This document shows, in pieces, positions 20,284 to 30,993 of a DNA stretch of 64,000 nt. Numbering within the stretch: the stretch's first letter is position 1; the number at the start of each line of letters is the position of its first letter. This stretch comes from Sordariomycetes sp. S80-01Y (Eukaryota > Ascomycota > Sordariomycetes). A model generated the notes under the pieces. That model was given only the letters and a program-made list of their open reading frames with translations, searched no databases and was not told the origin of the DNA. The stretch is taken from positions 3,038,001 through 3,102,000 of the forward strand of contig JAXQJY010000027.1 in assembly GCA_037042185.1 (NCBI GenBank). The letters run 5' to 3'. Made by a program: the position numbers and the translations under genes.

Positions 20284-21553
20284 ACGATAACAACGACATC
20301 AACACCCTGGGAAGAAAGGGCCTTCATGATTGCAAACTTCATCAGCCTGCGTGCAATAGACGTCGGCAAGCGCTGTCGACATGCTCCCCGAGGGAAACAA
20401 AGGGAAAGCAGCTGGGCGTCTTGTGTATACACTTCATTACATCTTGATTGTTTTGGGAGTTTCTTCTTGTTTCTGCGACAAGCGCACGCAACTTGATTCG
20501 AGCTTTGGGCAGCATCCGGAGTATAGAAAGACATGGTCATACCCTCTTGTTTTGACTACCAAAAACAGAAAGGCGCTGGGGCGTTTCAGGACTGCTTGAG
20601 AGGACTTCGAGAGGATGGCATGGATTGTAATGGTATAATCATCATCAGCATCATCATCATCATCAACGTCAACATGGTGTCGAGAAGAGCGGACGGCACA
20701 CCAATGGTTGCTAGCAAGGCGATTCAAGTTTAGCATGATCAATATCACATTCTCACTGTTCAGAGAGGCTATTCACTACATTCGCTTACAACGATAACAA
20801 GTGCTGTGTAAGACTGGTCAGCTGTCAAGCATAGAGTTACCAGATTAGGTGCTGAGGTGGGACGGCGCAGCTCATCTTGCAGATTTAGTCTTGCGTGAAG
20901 CTCCCGTCGATCTGACGCTGACAGATTAAGCAACACGCTTGTTCCCTCTGAGAGAGCTGGAGGATGTTTGACTTCTTCTGACAGGCGGCTGTTCCTGCGC
21001 CGAAAAGCGGGTCCGGAGATCGGCCACCACCTGGCCCACCCTCCCTCTCGGACTGTAAAGTCGTCCGCCAGTCCGGTCTGGGGAGGGAAGCGGTAAAGAT
21101 GGTTGGCTGGATCTGCTCGGGATGTATTCTGGACGAGCGTAGGGCTGACAAGGTTGTTTGGAAGCCGAGAGGGGTTGTGCTGTCGCCGTTCGAGGTGGGT
21201 GGCCCGAAGAGGCACAAAGGGGCCTCTACACAGGGATTCGGAAGGCTCGGAACGGGGAGATGTTTGGTTTTTGGCGAGGAAGGTGTTTTGGGAACGGGGA
21301 AGTGAACGTGCTGTTTGGTTTGGATATGTTTTTAGGGGTTTCAGAGGGCCAGTGGGTATATAATTGATGAGTGACTGCTGGCCTAGCCCCCTTTTTGTGC
21401 AACCCGCTATCACCACCACCACGAAGTAATACTGAACAACAGTGCCTGTCTGCCAGCTCAAGAGAGCCGCTATCCCTTGGGCTTTTCAGCACCACTTTGC
21501 AACTCCAACACGCAGGGCTTTTGGCAGCTCCCTCTTCAGACACCCAGCTCAAA
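20284..21553. other. 1.3 kb intergenic, no supported gene
   Basis: The segment is the 3' flank of the preceding gene and the promoter of the next. It contains a short ATC trinucleotide repeat at 20638-20664. A long minus-strand frame (20769-21461) has no coding character and lacks recognisable motifs. Confidence 0.5.
20638..20664. repeat. ATC trinucleotide microsatellite
   Basis: Nine near-perfect ATC/AGC units are visible in the 3' flank of the membrane-protein gene. Confidence 0.85.
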
Positions 21554-21880
21554 ATGGAGAATCCACTTGACTTCATGCCCTTCACCTACTCCCAAGAGCC
21601 TGGAAGCCGTCCCACTATTGTGTTCACCGTTAAGCCGCCCTCTCACACTGCCCTCGGCAATAAAACAGGCGTAGCTCTCGTCGTTGCTGCCCACGCTGCT
21701 TTTCTGCTGTTCGCCATGCTGCTCGTCGCTGCCGTTGTGACAAGCCGCAGGGGTCGACGCGCGACTACTAAGTATCCCGACGAGGAGATTGGCGAAAGTG
21801 CCAGGCCACTCATGGCGAGGTATCGGTACGAGAGCTTTCCACCCATTGTTGCCGGGAGGAAGTGGACGGTCACTTGGTAA
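21554..21880 (+). CDS. Small single-pass membrane protein, unrecognised
   Basis: The ATG at 21554 opens a 108-aa frame. Residues 1-37 are neutral and Pro/Ser/Thr-containing with no signal peptide. One transmembrane helix lies at about 38-63 (GVALVVAAHAAFLLFAMLLVAAVV), followed at once by SRRGRRATTK, so the C-terminal side is cytosolic and the topology type III-like. The tail (EEIGESARPLMARYRYESFPP) is short and charged. No family is recognised. It lies in a row with two other plus-strand genes of the same overall plan at 22818 and 24695. The frame could start earlier only from non-ATG codons. Confidence 0.65.
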   Translation: MENPLDFMPFTYSQEPGSRPTIVFTVKPPSHTALGNKTGVALVVAAHAAFLLFAMLLVAAVVTSRRGRRATTKYPDEEIGESARPLMARYRYESFPPIVAGRKWTVTW

Positions 21881-22817
21881 GTTTCGTCGGGGGTAGCTGG
21901 TCTGAAGCGTGGACGAATTTGAGAGGTGATGATCTGGTGAGTCCGTTTCTTCTGTTCGAATAAAATTTCTGTCGTCTCCTCGCATTATCTCGTTTTCTTT
22001 TTTTCTAATATCATGAGTCCTTTTCTTCTTGTTAGAATTGTTTTCTGCACACTCTGGCCGCCCTTTCGCTACTTTGAATTTAGACTGTACTCGGCCATTA
22101 GGTGTAACATGGGCCATCCGACTGACTCAGGAGCCCAAACCAAGCCAAGTGTACTGCATATGTCACTTGAACACAATAGTCGCCTGTCAACCAAAGACTA
22201 CATATGTTGGTCAGTCCAGTGGTGTCCAAAAGTCATGCTTTCCGGCTCACATCTGGGCATCTAACTTTGCGGGAAGCGCCGCACTGGCCATCTGGTCCTC
22301 GGAGCTGACACTGGGAGCTCTCTTGCGACACTCTCGAAATGATTTTACTGTGGAATTCACTTATTCCGATAAGGAGTGGATGATACTATACTTACCGTAC
22401 AACTAACCTTTATTCACTTCATTGTGGTGGACCCCCTTTACCCCTATTTCGGACCTCTTTTCGGCTAGGTGACACTCAACTATTGCGAGAACACGACGGT
22501 CTCAAATTCATCGATCTCGGTTTGGCCTGTAAGGTGAGCGGCCCAATGCCGTCTTGGTGATGTTCCAAAATCAACTTTGCAAGGACCACTGTGTTCGTGA
22601 TCGCAGAGAGAACATACTTCTCTCCAATTCACTCGTGCTAGAAAGGGGCTGCTCCTGATATTTTGGCGTCTCTATAGATGACATCCGAGTTCTTGAAACT
22701 TGATCCTGAATTCTTTCTTTCATTGCTTCCCTTGACAACAAAAATATTGCTCAAAGCCTGAGACTGAAGCTCAGACCACAGCTTACAGTTTTAGAGCGAC
22801 CTGTTAAGTCCATCACC
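21881..22817. other. 0.9 kb intergenic, no gene seen
   Basis: AT-richer than the genes around it. It holds the 3' flank of one small membrane-protein gene and the promoter of the next; no supported coding frame. Confidence 0.5.
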
Positions 22818-23309
22818 ATGGCTCCAACCAACCTCACTGACATCCTTGGTGACTTTGACCGCGAGGCTCCCGTCTCCTTCAACCCGCTCGTGACCCGCTC
22901 CGAGCAAGCTTTTGTGCCCACATACCGCAACCCGGCTGTCATGGCTCCCATTTCTGTCCTCATTGTCGTGTTTGTCGCCTTTCTTGGCTTCCTCACCTTC
23001 ATGGTCATCTACGGTCGTCGTGAGCGCCGTCGTCTGACTCTCATCCACTCCGACATGCGCGCCGCCGCTCGCTACGCCCGCCTCGAGGGCGGCATCAGGA
23101 GCGACGATGACGGCATGATCATGGTCGGCGGCATCGTCTACCACTACAACTACCGAACCAAGAGGTATGATGCTGTCGTCGAGCCGCGTTCTCCCCACTT
23201 TGACTCGCCCAGCAGCGGCTCGGTCGCGGAGGCTGCTCATCGCATGATGATGCTGAAGTTTGGCAAGCTCTGGCGTACGTTGAAGGTCAATTTTAGTCGC
23301 CATGGTTGA
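22818..23309 (+). CDS. Small single-pass membrane protein with a YHYNYRTKRYD motif
   Basis: This intronless frame encodes 163 aa starting MAPTNLTDILGDFDREAP. One transmembrane helix lies at about 41-65 (VMAPISVLIVVFVAFLGFLTFMVIY), followed by the stop-transfer patch GRRERRR. The cytosolic part contains SDMRAAARYARLEGGIRSDDD and GGIVYHYNYRTKRYDAVVEP, which look ordered, and ends with a basic helix (LKFGKLWRTLKVN). Codon choice favours C at third positions, as in real genes here. I do not recognise the family. The layout parallels the genes at 21554 and 24695, although I see no clear sequence similarity. Confidence 0.7.
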   Translation: MAPTNLTDILGDFDREAPVSFNPLVTRSEQAFVPTYRNPAVMAPISVLIVVFVAFLGFLTFMVIYGRRERRRLTLIHSDMRAAARYARLEGGIRSDDDGMIMVGGIVYHYNYRTKRYDAVVEPRSPHFDSPSSGSVAEAAHRMMMLKFGKLWRTLKVNFSRHG

Positions 23310-24694
23310 GCGTCTTTGGATCTTGACTTTTGAATGGCCATCTGTCCAGCGGGTGCACGTAGCGAACGTAACATAGGTGACGCTTCAGGCAGGGAGATGA
23401 TTGAGCCTTCGATTCGAGAGCTGCGCCCTAGCATGCACAAATAGCGTGTGATTTCAGCTCAGACAAGATAGTTTGGATGTTCTTTGGAAGTTTGCTTTGG
23501 GGAAGACGGAGCCCAGGAAGAACTCCAAAGTCAGGGAATGGGCCAGGGGGTCAGGCTGTGAGTGAGAACTAAGACCGAGAAGCAAAAGCTTTGGGCGTTG
23601 ATAGGCAAGTAGAATTGAAAATTTGCCTATCATAACATCTTTCAATGACCAACTGCAATAACTCTTAATGATGGATGCGCCTACATAGAGGCAAAATTGT
23701 TACTTGATGTGCGTACTGAACTATCCTCTTTCATGTAGTCTCTCTATACGAACTCCAAGTTATCAGATTCACCTTATCGGCAATTGTACTATAAGCGACA
23801 GATTGATTGGATGGAATCAATCCTTGTCCTATCTCAACTCGTAGCGGTGGCCTTGGAGCTGTGTGGTAACTATCCGTCTTGACACGGAGACTTATGAAGG
23901 GCGTTGAATCTCCGATTAGCATTGTTCAGATGGATTTATAGAGCAGCCTGGCAGCCTGAGTGATGTCCATGAGGGTTGCGACGTTTGAGGCTGCTCCCTT
24001 TCGACATGAATTTGAACCCCCTGAGCCCGCTACTCTAACCTCATATAGACCCCTGAAGACTATCAGTACATCCACCAAGCGTCATCTATTCAATCACCTT
24101 TGTGTCTATGAGTCGGCTTGCGGTATACATCCCACGCATAGACCCCTCCGCGGCCAATGTTCGTGGACGACCAACCCGTCCAAGAACGCATAACCTCGTT
24201 GCTTCCTCATCCTTGTCTCTTCACTCGTTCAGTAGGCACTCTTCTCGTTTGACCTGAACCATAGTCGTTAGGAGTAGACTTTCATTATTCACGCCTCGAT
24301 CAAGCCCTGAGGCTTCCGTCCTCGAACTCAAGACAAGGACGGGGTGCGAACTACATCCCTGTCTAGAAGCAGCTCTTCTGTTCCATGTCTGTGTTTAAAC
24401 TGCCTAGTCTACATCGCTCACAAGTGAATGTGGCCTATGGACCTACGCTAGAATCCCAAGAAGTATAAGTATCTCGCTCTGCTCTTCAAATTTTCCCTTC
24501 TTTTCCCCAACCACTCTCTAAAACCAAGACCAGAGGAAGTTCAGGCAACTTCCTCACCCCAAAGCCCGAAAAGCTCAACACTTCCGGTGAGTATAAGAAC
24601 CCCCTCTTCGCAATCTAAGGTTCCTAGCTTCACGAGCAGTCCACAACCCCCCTTTTCGACTTACACTCGGGCAACAGCCGCAACAACCGCAGCC
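23310..24694. other. 1.4 kb intergenic, no supported gene
   Basis: No coding frame of note. A GTGAGT at 24587 just after a CT/CA-rich stretch might be the donor of a leader intron for the next gene, but no acceptor stands out. Confidence 0.45.
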
Positions 24695-25975
24695 ATGCCT
24701 CCTCATCAGGCCACTCGCCAGTCCGAAGGCGGCCCCAACCTTGGACCTTGGATGGGCGTCGTCCTCGCCGCCGCGGTGCTGGTCACCGTCTTCGTCCTCG
24801 ATGCCATCTTCGGCTCCTGCATCTGGAAGAACATCCTCCTCGGCTGCAGGAACTTCATCCGCGACCCCCTCGTTAATTTCTGTCGCCGAAAGAAGGTCCA
24901 GCGCCAGAGAATGCGCTCGGCCGTGAACCAAGAAGCCCGCAACATTCAGCAGGACATTGAGCTTCGAGCTGCTAAGCCCCCGAACCCCCGCTGCGCCTCC
25001 CCTCGTTCCACCGTCGATGATGCTGAGGTCGCTAACGAGCGCGAGGAGATTGATCTGACTGACCTCATCGAGTCTCCCCGTGCTTCTACTGAGGGTTCGC
25101 CCGTTCCGGAGCCCGTCCGTGGCCGGTGTCTAACTCGCCGCGGGCACCACGTCGCTCGTCCTGACACTCCTGACCTGTACTCAGCTTCCCCTCGTGCTTC
25201 TGTTGCTGCTTCTGCTACTACTTCTGTGCGCTCCGTCTCGGCTGCTTCTCGTGCTGCTGCCCCTTCTGCTGCTCGCTCTGCCTCTGTTGTCTCTGTTCCC
25301 GCCTCTTCAATGGCCGGCATTCCGACGCGTTCTCGTAGCATCGACTACAGCTTCCCCCACCACCGAGACTCCGTTATCACTAGCATCGCGAAGGCATCAG
25401 GCGAGGCCCAGCTCGAGAACCAGACCAACCGCCGTCTTGGACGCGATATCATCATCCCTGCCTTCAAGGACGCCGCCAAGACCCTCGTCGAGCGGAAGGG
25501 CTCTAATGGTAAGTTCGCCGAGTAATTAAAGGCCAAGACCGCAGCCCGTCGTGACGCCCATCGCGAGACTGAGGCCCGCGAGTCCGCTGCAGGAAAGTGG
25601 CGTGATGCTGAGGAGCAGCTCACGCTGACCGAGAAGGCGCTTCATGAGGCTGAGGCTAACCTGGCCCAGTCCGAGAAGGACGGTGCACAGGAGAAAGACC
25701 TCGACAAGCTCCGTTCTAACCTCCACCGTGCTGACGATCACTTCATGGAGGCCAAGGTCAAGGCCGCTGAGGCCCGGAAGGACGCTGTGGTCTGGGACAG
25801 GGAGACCCAGAAGCTCCAGCTCGAGGCGCTCGAGAAGAAGATTCAGGATGTGCAGGCCAACGCCAAGGCCCGAGCCCTCAAGCAAGTCAATGCTGAGGCT
25901 AAAGCTGCAGCGCCCAAGGAGCAGAACGTCAAGGCCAAGGGCCAGGGCCGCTCTGCCGCGAGGAAGTTGGCCTGA
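24695..25975 (+). CDS. Membrane-anchored coiled-coil protein, unrecognised
   Basis: Start ATG at 24695 (MPPHQATRQSEGG). A transmembrane helix at about 18-40 (GPWMGVVLAAAVLVTVFVLD) is followed by Cys and a basic patch (CRRKKVQRQRMR). Residues 150-230 are Ala/Ser-rich low complexity. An uninterrupted reading ends at TAA (25523-25525), but a GTAAGT donor at 25509 and CTGCAG acceptor ending at 25592 define an 84-nt intron that removes the stop and keeps the frame. The downstream part (25593-25975) is a heptad-like Lys/Glu/Ala-rich coiled coil (EEQLTLTEKALHEAEANLAQ) ending RSAARKLA. Total about 398 aa. I know no family; a membrane-tethered coiled-coil adaptor is the visible plan. Confidence 0.65.
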
Positions 25976-26856
25976 GCGGTCAGACAGCACTGAAGAGTTG
26001 AGCTCATGGTGTCATCGAGTGATGATACCGTCTGTTGAATGAGAGATACGATCACATCGAGGTCCAAGAAGACCGATACCCCCCCTGACACAGAAAATCT
26101 TTCCCCTTAGATTGTATCGTTTCCCACATAGCGTCTTTCAGGAGTTAGCACTGTCCGGCGCATGCACACCTATCAAGGTTGTAGAACATGTCCGCCGGTC
26201 CAGCGACTGGGGGCAAGGAATTAGATCTTTAGAATAGAGGAAACAAAGAAAAAGAAAGAAGAAGAAAATCGAAAACCGTTCGCAGAAACATAGAGTCAAC
26301 AATGCCGTAGTCAGCGCGCCCAGCTTGTGAAGTATCCTTTTCTACTTCGAACCTTCTTATCCTCTTCTCACGTCGATACGGGAAATCCTTAATATGTTGC
26401 GCTTCTTTCGTGTCTGCCTCTCTAAATGCAACCAGTTCGTCCAAAAGTCCCCTCAAGCAGGGCTGTGTCTGCCAGCACGCCCATCTACTGCATGTTCCTT
26501 CCGCCATGAACAACTCGAGATATGCATCCATTACATAATACTGGGTTTTCACATGTGACGGCTACTTCCACTGCGAGGCATCAAGCCGTCGACTGTTAAG
26601 ATGGAAGAGCGTGAAATCATCGCGCCAAACGTCCAGGCCACACCACTTGAAGCAGTCAAATACCTTTCCGCGTCGCCTCCTTGTAGTAAAACATTAACAA
26701 GACCAGGAAATGGTAGTCCAGCTGTGTGAACAAAGGAAATTTGATGGTTTGGCCCCAGAGTTATGGCGGTCTTTTGCGACTTGGCCGCTTCCGACTCGCG
26801 GGTTGCAATGCCCCCGCAGCCACGATCGAGCCTCGCTCTCGTGGGAAGCTGCTTCC
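25976..26856. other. 0.9 kb convergent intergenic
   Basis: The two flanking genes end here; the DNA should hold both 3' untranslated regions. No supported coding frame is seen. Confidence 0.5.
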
Positions 26857-27850
26857 TCACGCCTGTTGGTAGATGAGCAGGGGCTCGCCGACGTTTTCGA
26901 TTTCCGGAATCGTGCACTTGAGGTCGAAGGCTTTCGCGAGCACGATCTTGAAGATCTATACTCTATTAGTACGAGGAACCTACACTGCAGGCTTGAAGTC
27001 ATACCTTCTGCACATTTATGCTGTGGCTCGTACTCGAAAAGATCAATGCAGCCCTCATAGCTTTGGCAAACCGTCGAGCCTAGCAGGTCAGCGGTAATCC
27101 ACGTACACGCAATGCTTATCTCACCTGGTTGGTAATCTCCTCCTGATCCTGCGGAGGGAAGTTGACGAAATGGTCGTACTTGGTGCCCACCAAGATTGGA
27201 ATGGCTGTCTTGTTGAACCCGCGACCTTGCCTGTACCACTCCTTGATGCTGTTCAAGGTGCTTTTCCGGGTCAGGTCAAACATGAATAGAATGGCCACAG
27301 CATCATTGCAAACCAACGGCAGCATGTTGACGAACTCTCTTTGGCCACCCAAGTCCCAAATGGAGAAGGTGATCTCTGTGTTTCGAATCGAGATGGTCTT
27401 CTCCATGAAATTGACGCCCAGTGTCTGGATGTAATCCTCATCCCAGCTACCCTCCACATACTTCACCATCAGGGAGGTCTTTCCGATTTGAGCGTCGCCA
27501 ACCATGCCAACCTTGATCACAACGTGATTCTGTCCTTGCTGGCCATCTTGTTGAGCTTGGGGCTGCTGCATCGGGTTCGACAGACCGCTGGCGGGTCTGG
27601 ATAACGAAGGGGCGCTCGATACGGGCGGCGTGTACCGAGGGGAAGCGTTTGCGGAGGGGCTGTCTTCGGGGCGAGGGCTGTCTTCATGAGCAACGTTTGC
27701 GAGGCCTTGATCTAACGACTGGCTCTGGCTGTGTCTGAAGCCGCTTCCGGAAGCAATGTGAGGGGAACCGTCGAGGCCGCCGAGGGTATCGTCGGGCATG
27801 GGGGAGGGTTCGAGGTGCTGTTGCGGCTGCTGGTTCGGATCCATCTCCAT
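26857..27850 (-). CDS. tem1: Septation/mitotic-exit small GTPase Tem1/Spg1
   Basis: The frame is open upstream but its first ATG is at 27850 ([11 protein letters not shown]). Exon 1 ends at 27125; introns are 27124-27080 (GTGAGA...GCTAG) and 27004-26956 (GTATGA...TATAG); exons 2 and 3 are 27079-27005 and 26955-26857; total about 299 aa. The GTPase domain starts [20 protein letters not shown] (P-loop), with WDLGGQREF (G3) and the Tem1/Spg1-typical GTKYDHF (G4) and [15 protein letters not shown] at the end. It should be the spindle-pole-body switch of the septation initiation or mitotic exit network acting with Bfa1/Bub2 and Sid1/Cdc15-type kinases. The first 108 residues form a Gln/Pro/Ser-rich extension absent from the yeast proteins. 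Confidence 0.93.
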
Positions 27851-29164
27851 GGGTGGGACGGCGGCGGCGTCCTGGAGATGGGCAGCGTCTGCCGCTTGGT
27901 TTGCCGAGGGATCCAGCTTGGCGGTTGTGGAAAGAGCAATGGTCGGGAGTGGTCGAATGCGCGAGTGGACAAAGTTGAGATGGCGGAACACGACTATCTG
28001 GCCGTGGTCAGCTCAGCGAAGGCATGAACCAGGCGAGGCAGCGGCTCGGAGCTGCTATTGCGGTCTCTGAGCTCGAGCTCTTGACTGTGGTAAGGACTGA
28101 AGCGAAGACAAGGGAGAGGCACGTTGAGGGGTACAGGCAGAGTTTGCGAGCCGAGATGAAGTCAAGATTGATCGAGGAGGGGCGGTGATGACGGACTCGA
28201 AGGTGGAGGAAAGTTGGATCTCAGAACGTAGGCGCGTTACAGGGGTCGACTCCCGCTGCAACTCCCGCTGCACGCACTGAAGACGCCAAGTCACGTGGAC
28301 AGCACCTCGAAATATAAAGGCTACTTTTAATTTAGTGTCTGCTTGTCTTGCTTCCTGCGTGTTAATTCCATACTCGTCTTTCAATTAGCTACTCTTGTCT
28401 TTGACTCTGAACGGTGAGAGCGAGTCGTTTGTGACGGGTGACAAAAACAATGGCCGCTAGACCCCTGACGAAGATCCATCGTAGGCTCTGAAAATAGACT
28501 ATAGTGAGGATTTTGACAGGCCGGACTTCTGTCAAAAGGGGAGATATGGTCAATGATGATGTGCACATAGCTTTCTTCGGTTCTTCTTGCCAAGGGTTTC
28601 CTTCAACATAGACTCAGCGCGCTTGCTCTTGGGTGATGCACCCCTGGGGCTTCTTTTTTTTGTCTGTCGGGCTCGAGACCAAACGACGCGTCTCGTGTGC
28701 AGCTGTCTTTGCCCGAAACAAACACCGAGTCCGTCCAATCATCGCAACAGTATGAGCTGCGAAACTCGCTGAGCTGCAAGCTTTTGTGTTCTGGGCTGGG
28801 GGGTGACTGACGGCGCAAAGTCAATTCGTGAGCACTGATAGGTGAAACCTGGAACGGAACAAGGACGGGGCCAGCGCTGTAGACAGCAACAAGCACGGAC
28901 AGACTGGGTTTCAGTGAACGTTCCGGGGCTTAAAAATCACGCGAGGGTCTGATGTGTCTATCATGATAATTTGGGACCTACAATGAAGACTCGTCGAGGA
29001 ACTATCGGATGTCATCCGAACCTCGCAATGGCTTCCGTCGGCATGGATGACTAAGCCCCACCTCCAACATCTTCGGCTCACACCCATGATGCTATCTCTC
29101 CGCCATGTTCAAAATCCTCCTTCAACCACGTTAACAATCTGCGATTGACTTCTGAACCGTCACA
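27851..29164. promoter_or_regulatory. Divergent 1.3 kb upstream region of Tem1 and the H protein
   Basis: The leader of Tem1 remains open in frame from 27991 but without an ATG. No gene is supported in the rest, despite several short frames. Confidence 0.45.
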
Positions 29165-29748
29165 ATGGCCTCAATTGCTCGCTCCCTGAACGCCGTCCGT
29201 CCGGCGGCTATGCGCGCCCTGCCGCGCGCCGCCCCGGCCGTGACCCGGATGCCCTTCCGCAGCTTCTCTGCTTCACCTGCCGGTACGTCATTTGGAAGAT
29301 ATCTCTACCCCGGGACGATAGAATGCTAATCCAGGGAGCAGCTTTGGCGAAGCGATACACAAAGGATCACGAGTGGATTGATCTGTCCGCGGACCACAAG
29401 ACCGCCGTCGTCGGCATCTCCGAATACGCTGCCGAGCAGCTGGGCGACGTTGTCTACGTCGAGCTTCCCGAGACATCAGGCGAGTGGATCGAGCAAGGCG
29501 ACGCCCTCGGCGCCGTCGAGTCAGTCAAGAGCGCCTCCGACATCAACGCCCCCGTCAAGTGCAAGGTCACCTCTGTGAACCAGGGCCTTGAGGAGAAGCC
29601 GAGCACCATCAACCAGGTCCCTGAGGACGACAGCCACGGCGGAGGTTGGATCGCCAAGGTCGAGATCGACGAGGAGGGTGTGAAGCAGGTGGATGGACTG
29701 ATGGACACGGAGGCGTACAAGACGTTCACGGCGAGCGAGGAACATTAG
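29165..29748 (+). CDS. gcvH: Glycine cleavage system H protein, mitochondrial
   Basis: Exon 1 (29165-29282) encodes a classic mitochondrial presequence, MASIARSLNAVRPAAMRALP..., with Arg spacing and no acids. The intron starts GTACGT at 29283 and ends near 29341 (an acceptor three bases earlier keeps the same frame); exon 2 runs to 29748, giving about 174 aa. The mature protein begins AKRYTKDHEWIDL, contains GISEYAAEQLGDVVYVELPE and GAVESVKSASD, whose Lys carries lipoate, and ends with WIAKVEIDEEGVKQVDGLMD. It shuttles the aminomethyl group of glycine between the P and T proteins of glycine decarboxylase and can also relay lipoate to other dehydrogenases. It converges on the hydroxymethylbilane synthase gene. 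Confidence 0.95.
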
Positions 29749-29955
29749 ATGGATTCACTGTGGTGCTTCTTGGATGTTGGACGAGGACAGCTCAACCTGG
29801 GTAGAGGATTCACACGTGTACCATACGACCGATTCGAATTGGGAGGTATCATCGACTCACCGCTTTATCAGCGGCCAAACACACATTGCTTTCTTCGTCT
29901 TTGTTCAGTTCAGTTCGTGTCTCGTCTTCGTGACGCTTACCTGCCCGCTCACATA

Positions 29956-30993
29956 TCACGACTGCTTCGGCTTCTCCTCCTGCTCCACCGGCCTCGCCGC
30001 GTTGATAACATCCAGGATTTTGCCTGCCCCGCGCTCCACTAGATCTAGCGCTACTCGCTTGCCATATTCATCTGCCGCCTCGACCGTTGCTACGCTCTCG
30101 AGCGTCTCAGAGTCCACCGCTTCCGTCCCGTCAACGCTCACGACGGTTGCGCGAAGTCTAAGTTTGCCGTCGACCCATTTTGTCTCGACACCAATGGGAA
30201 CGCTACACCCGCCTTCGAGCGTGCGCATGACGCTGCGCTCGGCTATGCAGGCCAGCGTTGTCTGTTCCTCCTCGAGCTTCTTAATGACGTTCAGTACTCG
30301 CTCGTCTCCCTCCCGACACTCAACCGTCAGTGCGCCCTGGCCGACGGCGTACAGTATACCACCGTTGTCGAGCTCGAGGAACTGTGAGATGTGGGCGTCG
30401 AGGTCCATGCGCTGCAGACCAGCTGCGGCAAGAATGATACCTGATAGCTCAGGGTCTTCTTCAAGTTTTCGCAGACGGGTCTGGATGTTGCCACGGTGAT
30501 CCTTGAACTTCAGGTTGGGGTAGCGACGTCGTAGTTGGGCGATGCGACGGATGCTGCTTGTGCCGATGACACTGCCAGCAGGGAGATCGCTCAGCCGTTT
30601 CCAGCCGTGCTTGTCTGCCCATTCTTTCTTCAGAACAAGCGTATCCCTCGGGTCTTCTCTCGTTGTGATGGCACCTAGAACACAACCGTCGGGCAGAGTG
30701 GTCGGCATGTCCTTCAGGCAGTGCACTACCATGTCCAGCTCTTTCCTGACCAGCTTGTCCTCCAATTGATTCGTCCACAAGCCCTTTCCACCAAAATTGT
30801 ATAAGGCTGTGTTCTGATCGCGGTCGCCGGTGGTGGTCATGCCATGGATGGGGAATTCCATCTCTGGGAAGAGGGACTTGAGCGTCGCAACCACGATCTC
30901 AGCTTGACGCATGGCGAGGGGAGACTTCCGGGTGCCGACATTGATGATGTTGGGGCCCGTCGGGGGCGCAGGTGCTGTGTCGGTGTCTGACAT
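29956..30993 (-). CDS. hem3: Hydroxymethylbilane synthase (porphobilinogen deaminase)
   Basis: The first ATG of the frame is at 30993 (MSDTDTAPAPPTGPN), giving 345 aa without introns. Motifs: NVGTRKSPLAMRQAE at the N-terminus (family IGTRxSxLA), the DGDRDQNT-type loop as TGDRDQNTAL, HCLKDMPTTLPDG, SSIRRIAQLRRRYP, FKDHRGNIQTRLRKL, and EGGCSVPIGV with Cys263, which binds the dipyrromethane cofactor. It polymerises four porphobilinogens to hydroxymethylbilane in cytosolic haem synthesis. The family ILRVGTR start is conserved apart from Val for Ile. No odd features. Confidence 0.95.
   Translation of the reverse strand: MSDTDTAPAPPTGPNIINVGTRKSPLAMRQAEIVVATLKSLFPEMEFPIHGMTTTGDRDQNTALYNFGGKGLWTNQLEDKLVRKELDMVVHCLKDMPTTLPDGCVLGAITTREDPRDTLVLKKEWADKHGWKRLSDLPAGSVIGTSSIRRIAQLRRRYPNLKFKDHRGNIQTRLRKLEEDPELSGIILAAAGLQRMDLDAHISQFLELDNGGILYAVGQGALTVECREGDERVLNVIKKLEEEQTTLACIAERSVMRTLEGGCSVPIGVETKWVDGKLRLRATVVSVDGTEAVDSETLESVATVEAADEYGKRVALDLVERGAGKILDVINAARPVEQEEKPKQS

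Noticed and set aside
20769-21461. 230-codon minus-strand frame
   Set aside because: Lies in the promoter of the gene at 21554, has no motif and low-complexity, non-conserved content.
25523-25525. TAA as a nonsense mutation in the coiled-coil gene
   Set aside because: A canonical 84-nt intron covering it and keeping the frame is the simpler explanation.
25194-25529. Open frame beginning with a run of leucines
   Set aside because: It is the +1 shadow of the GCT/TCT-rich Ala/Ser stretch of the membrane-anchored coiled-coil gene.
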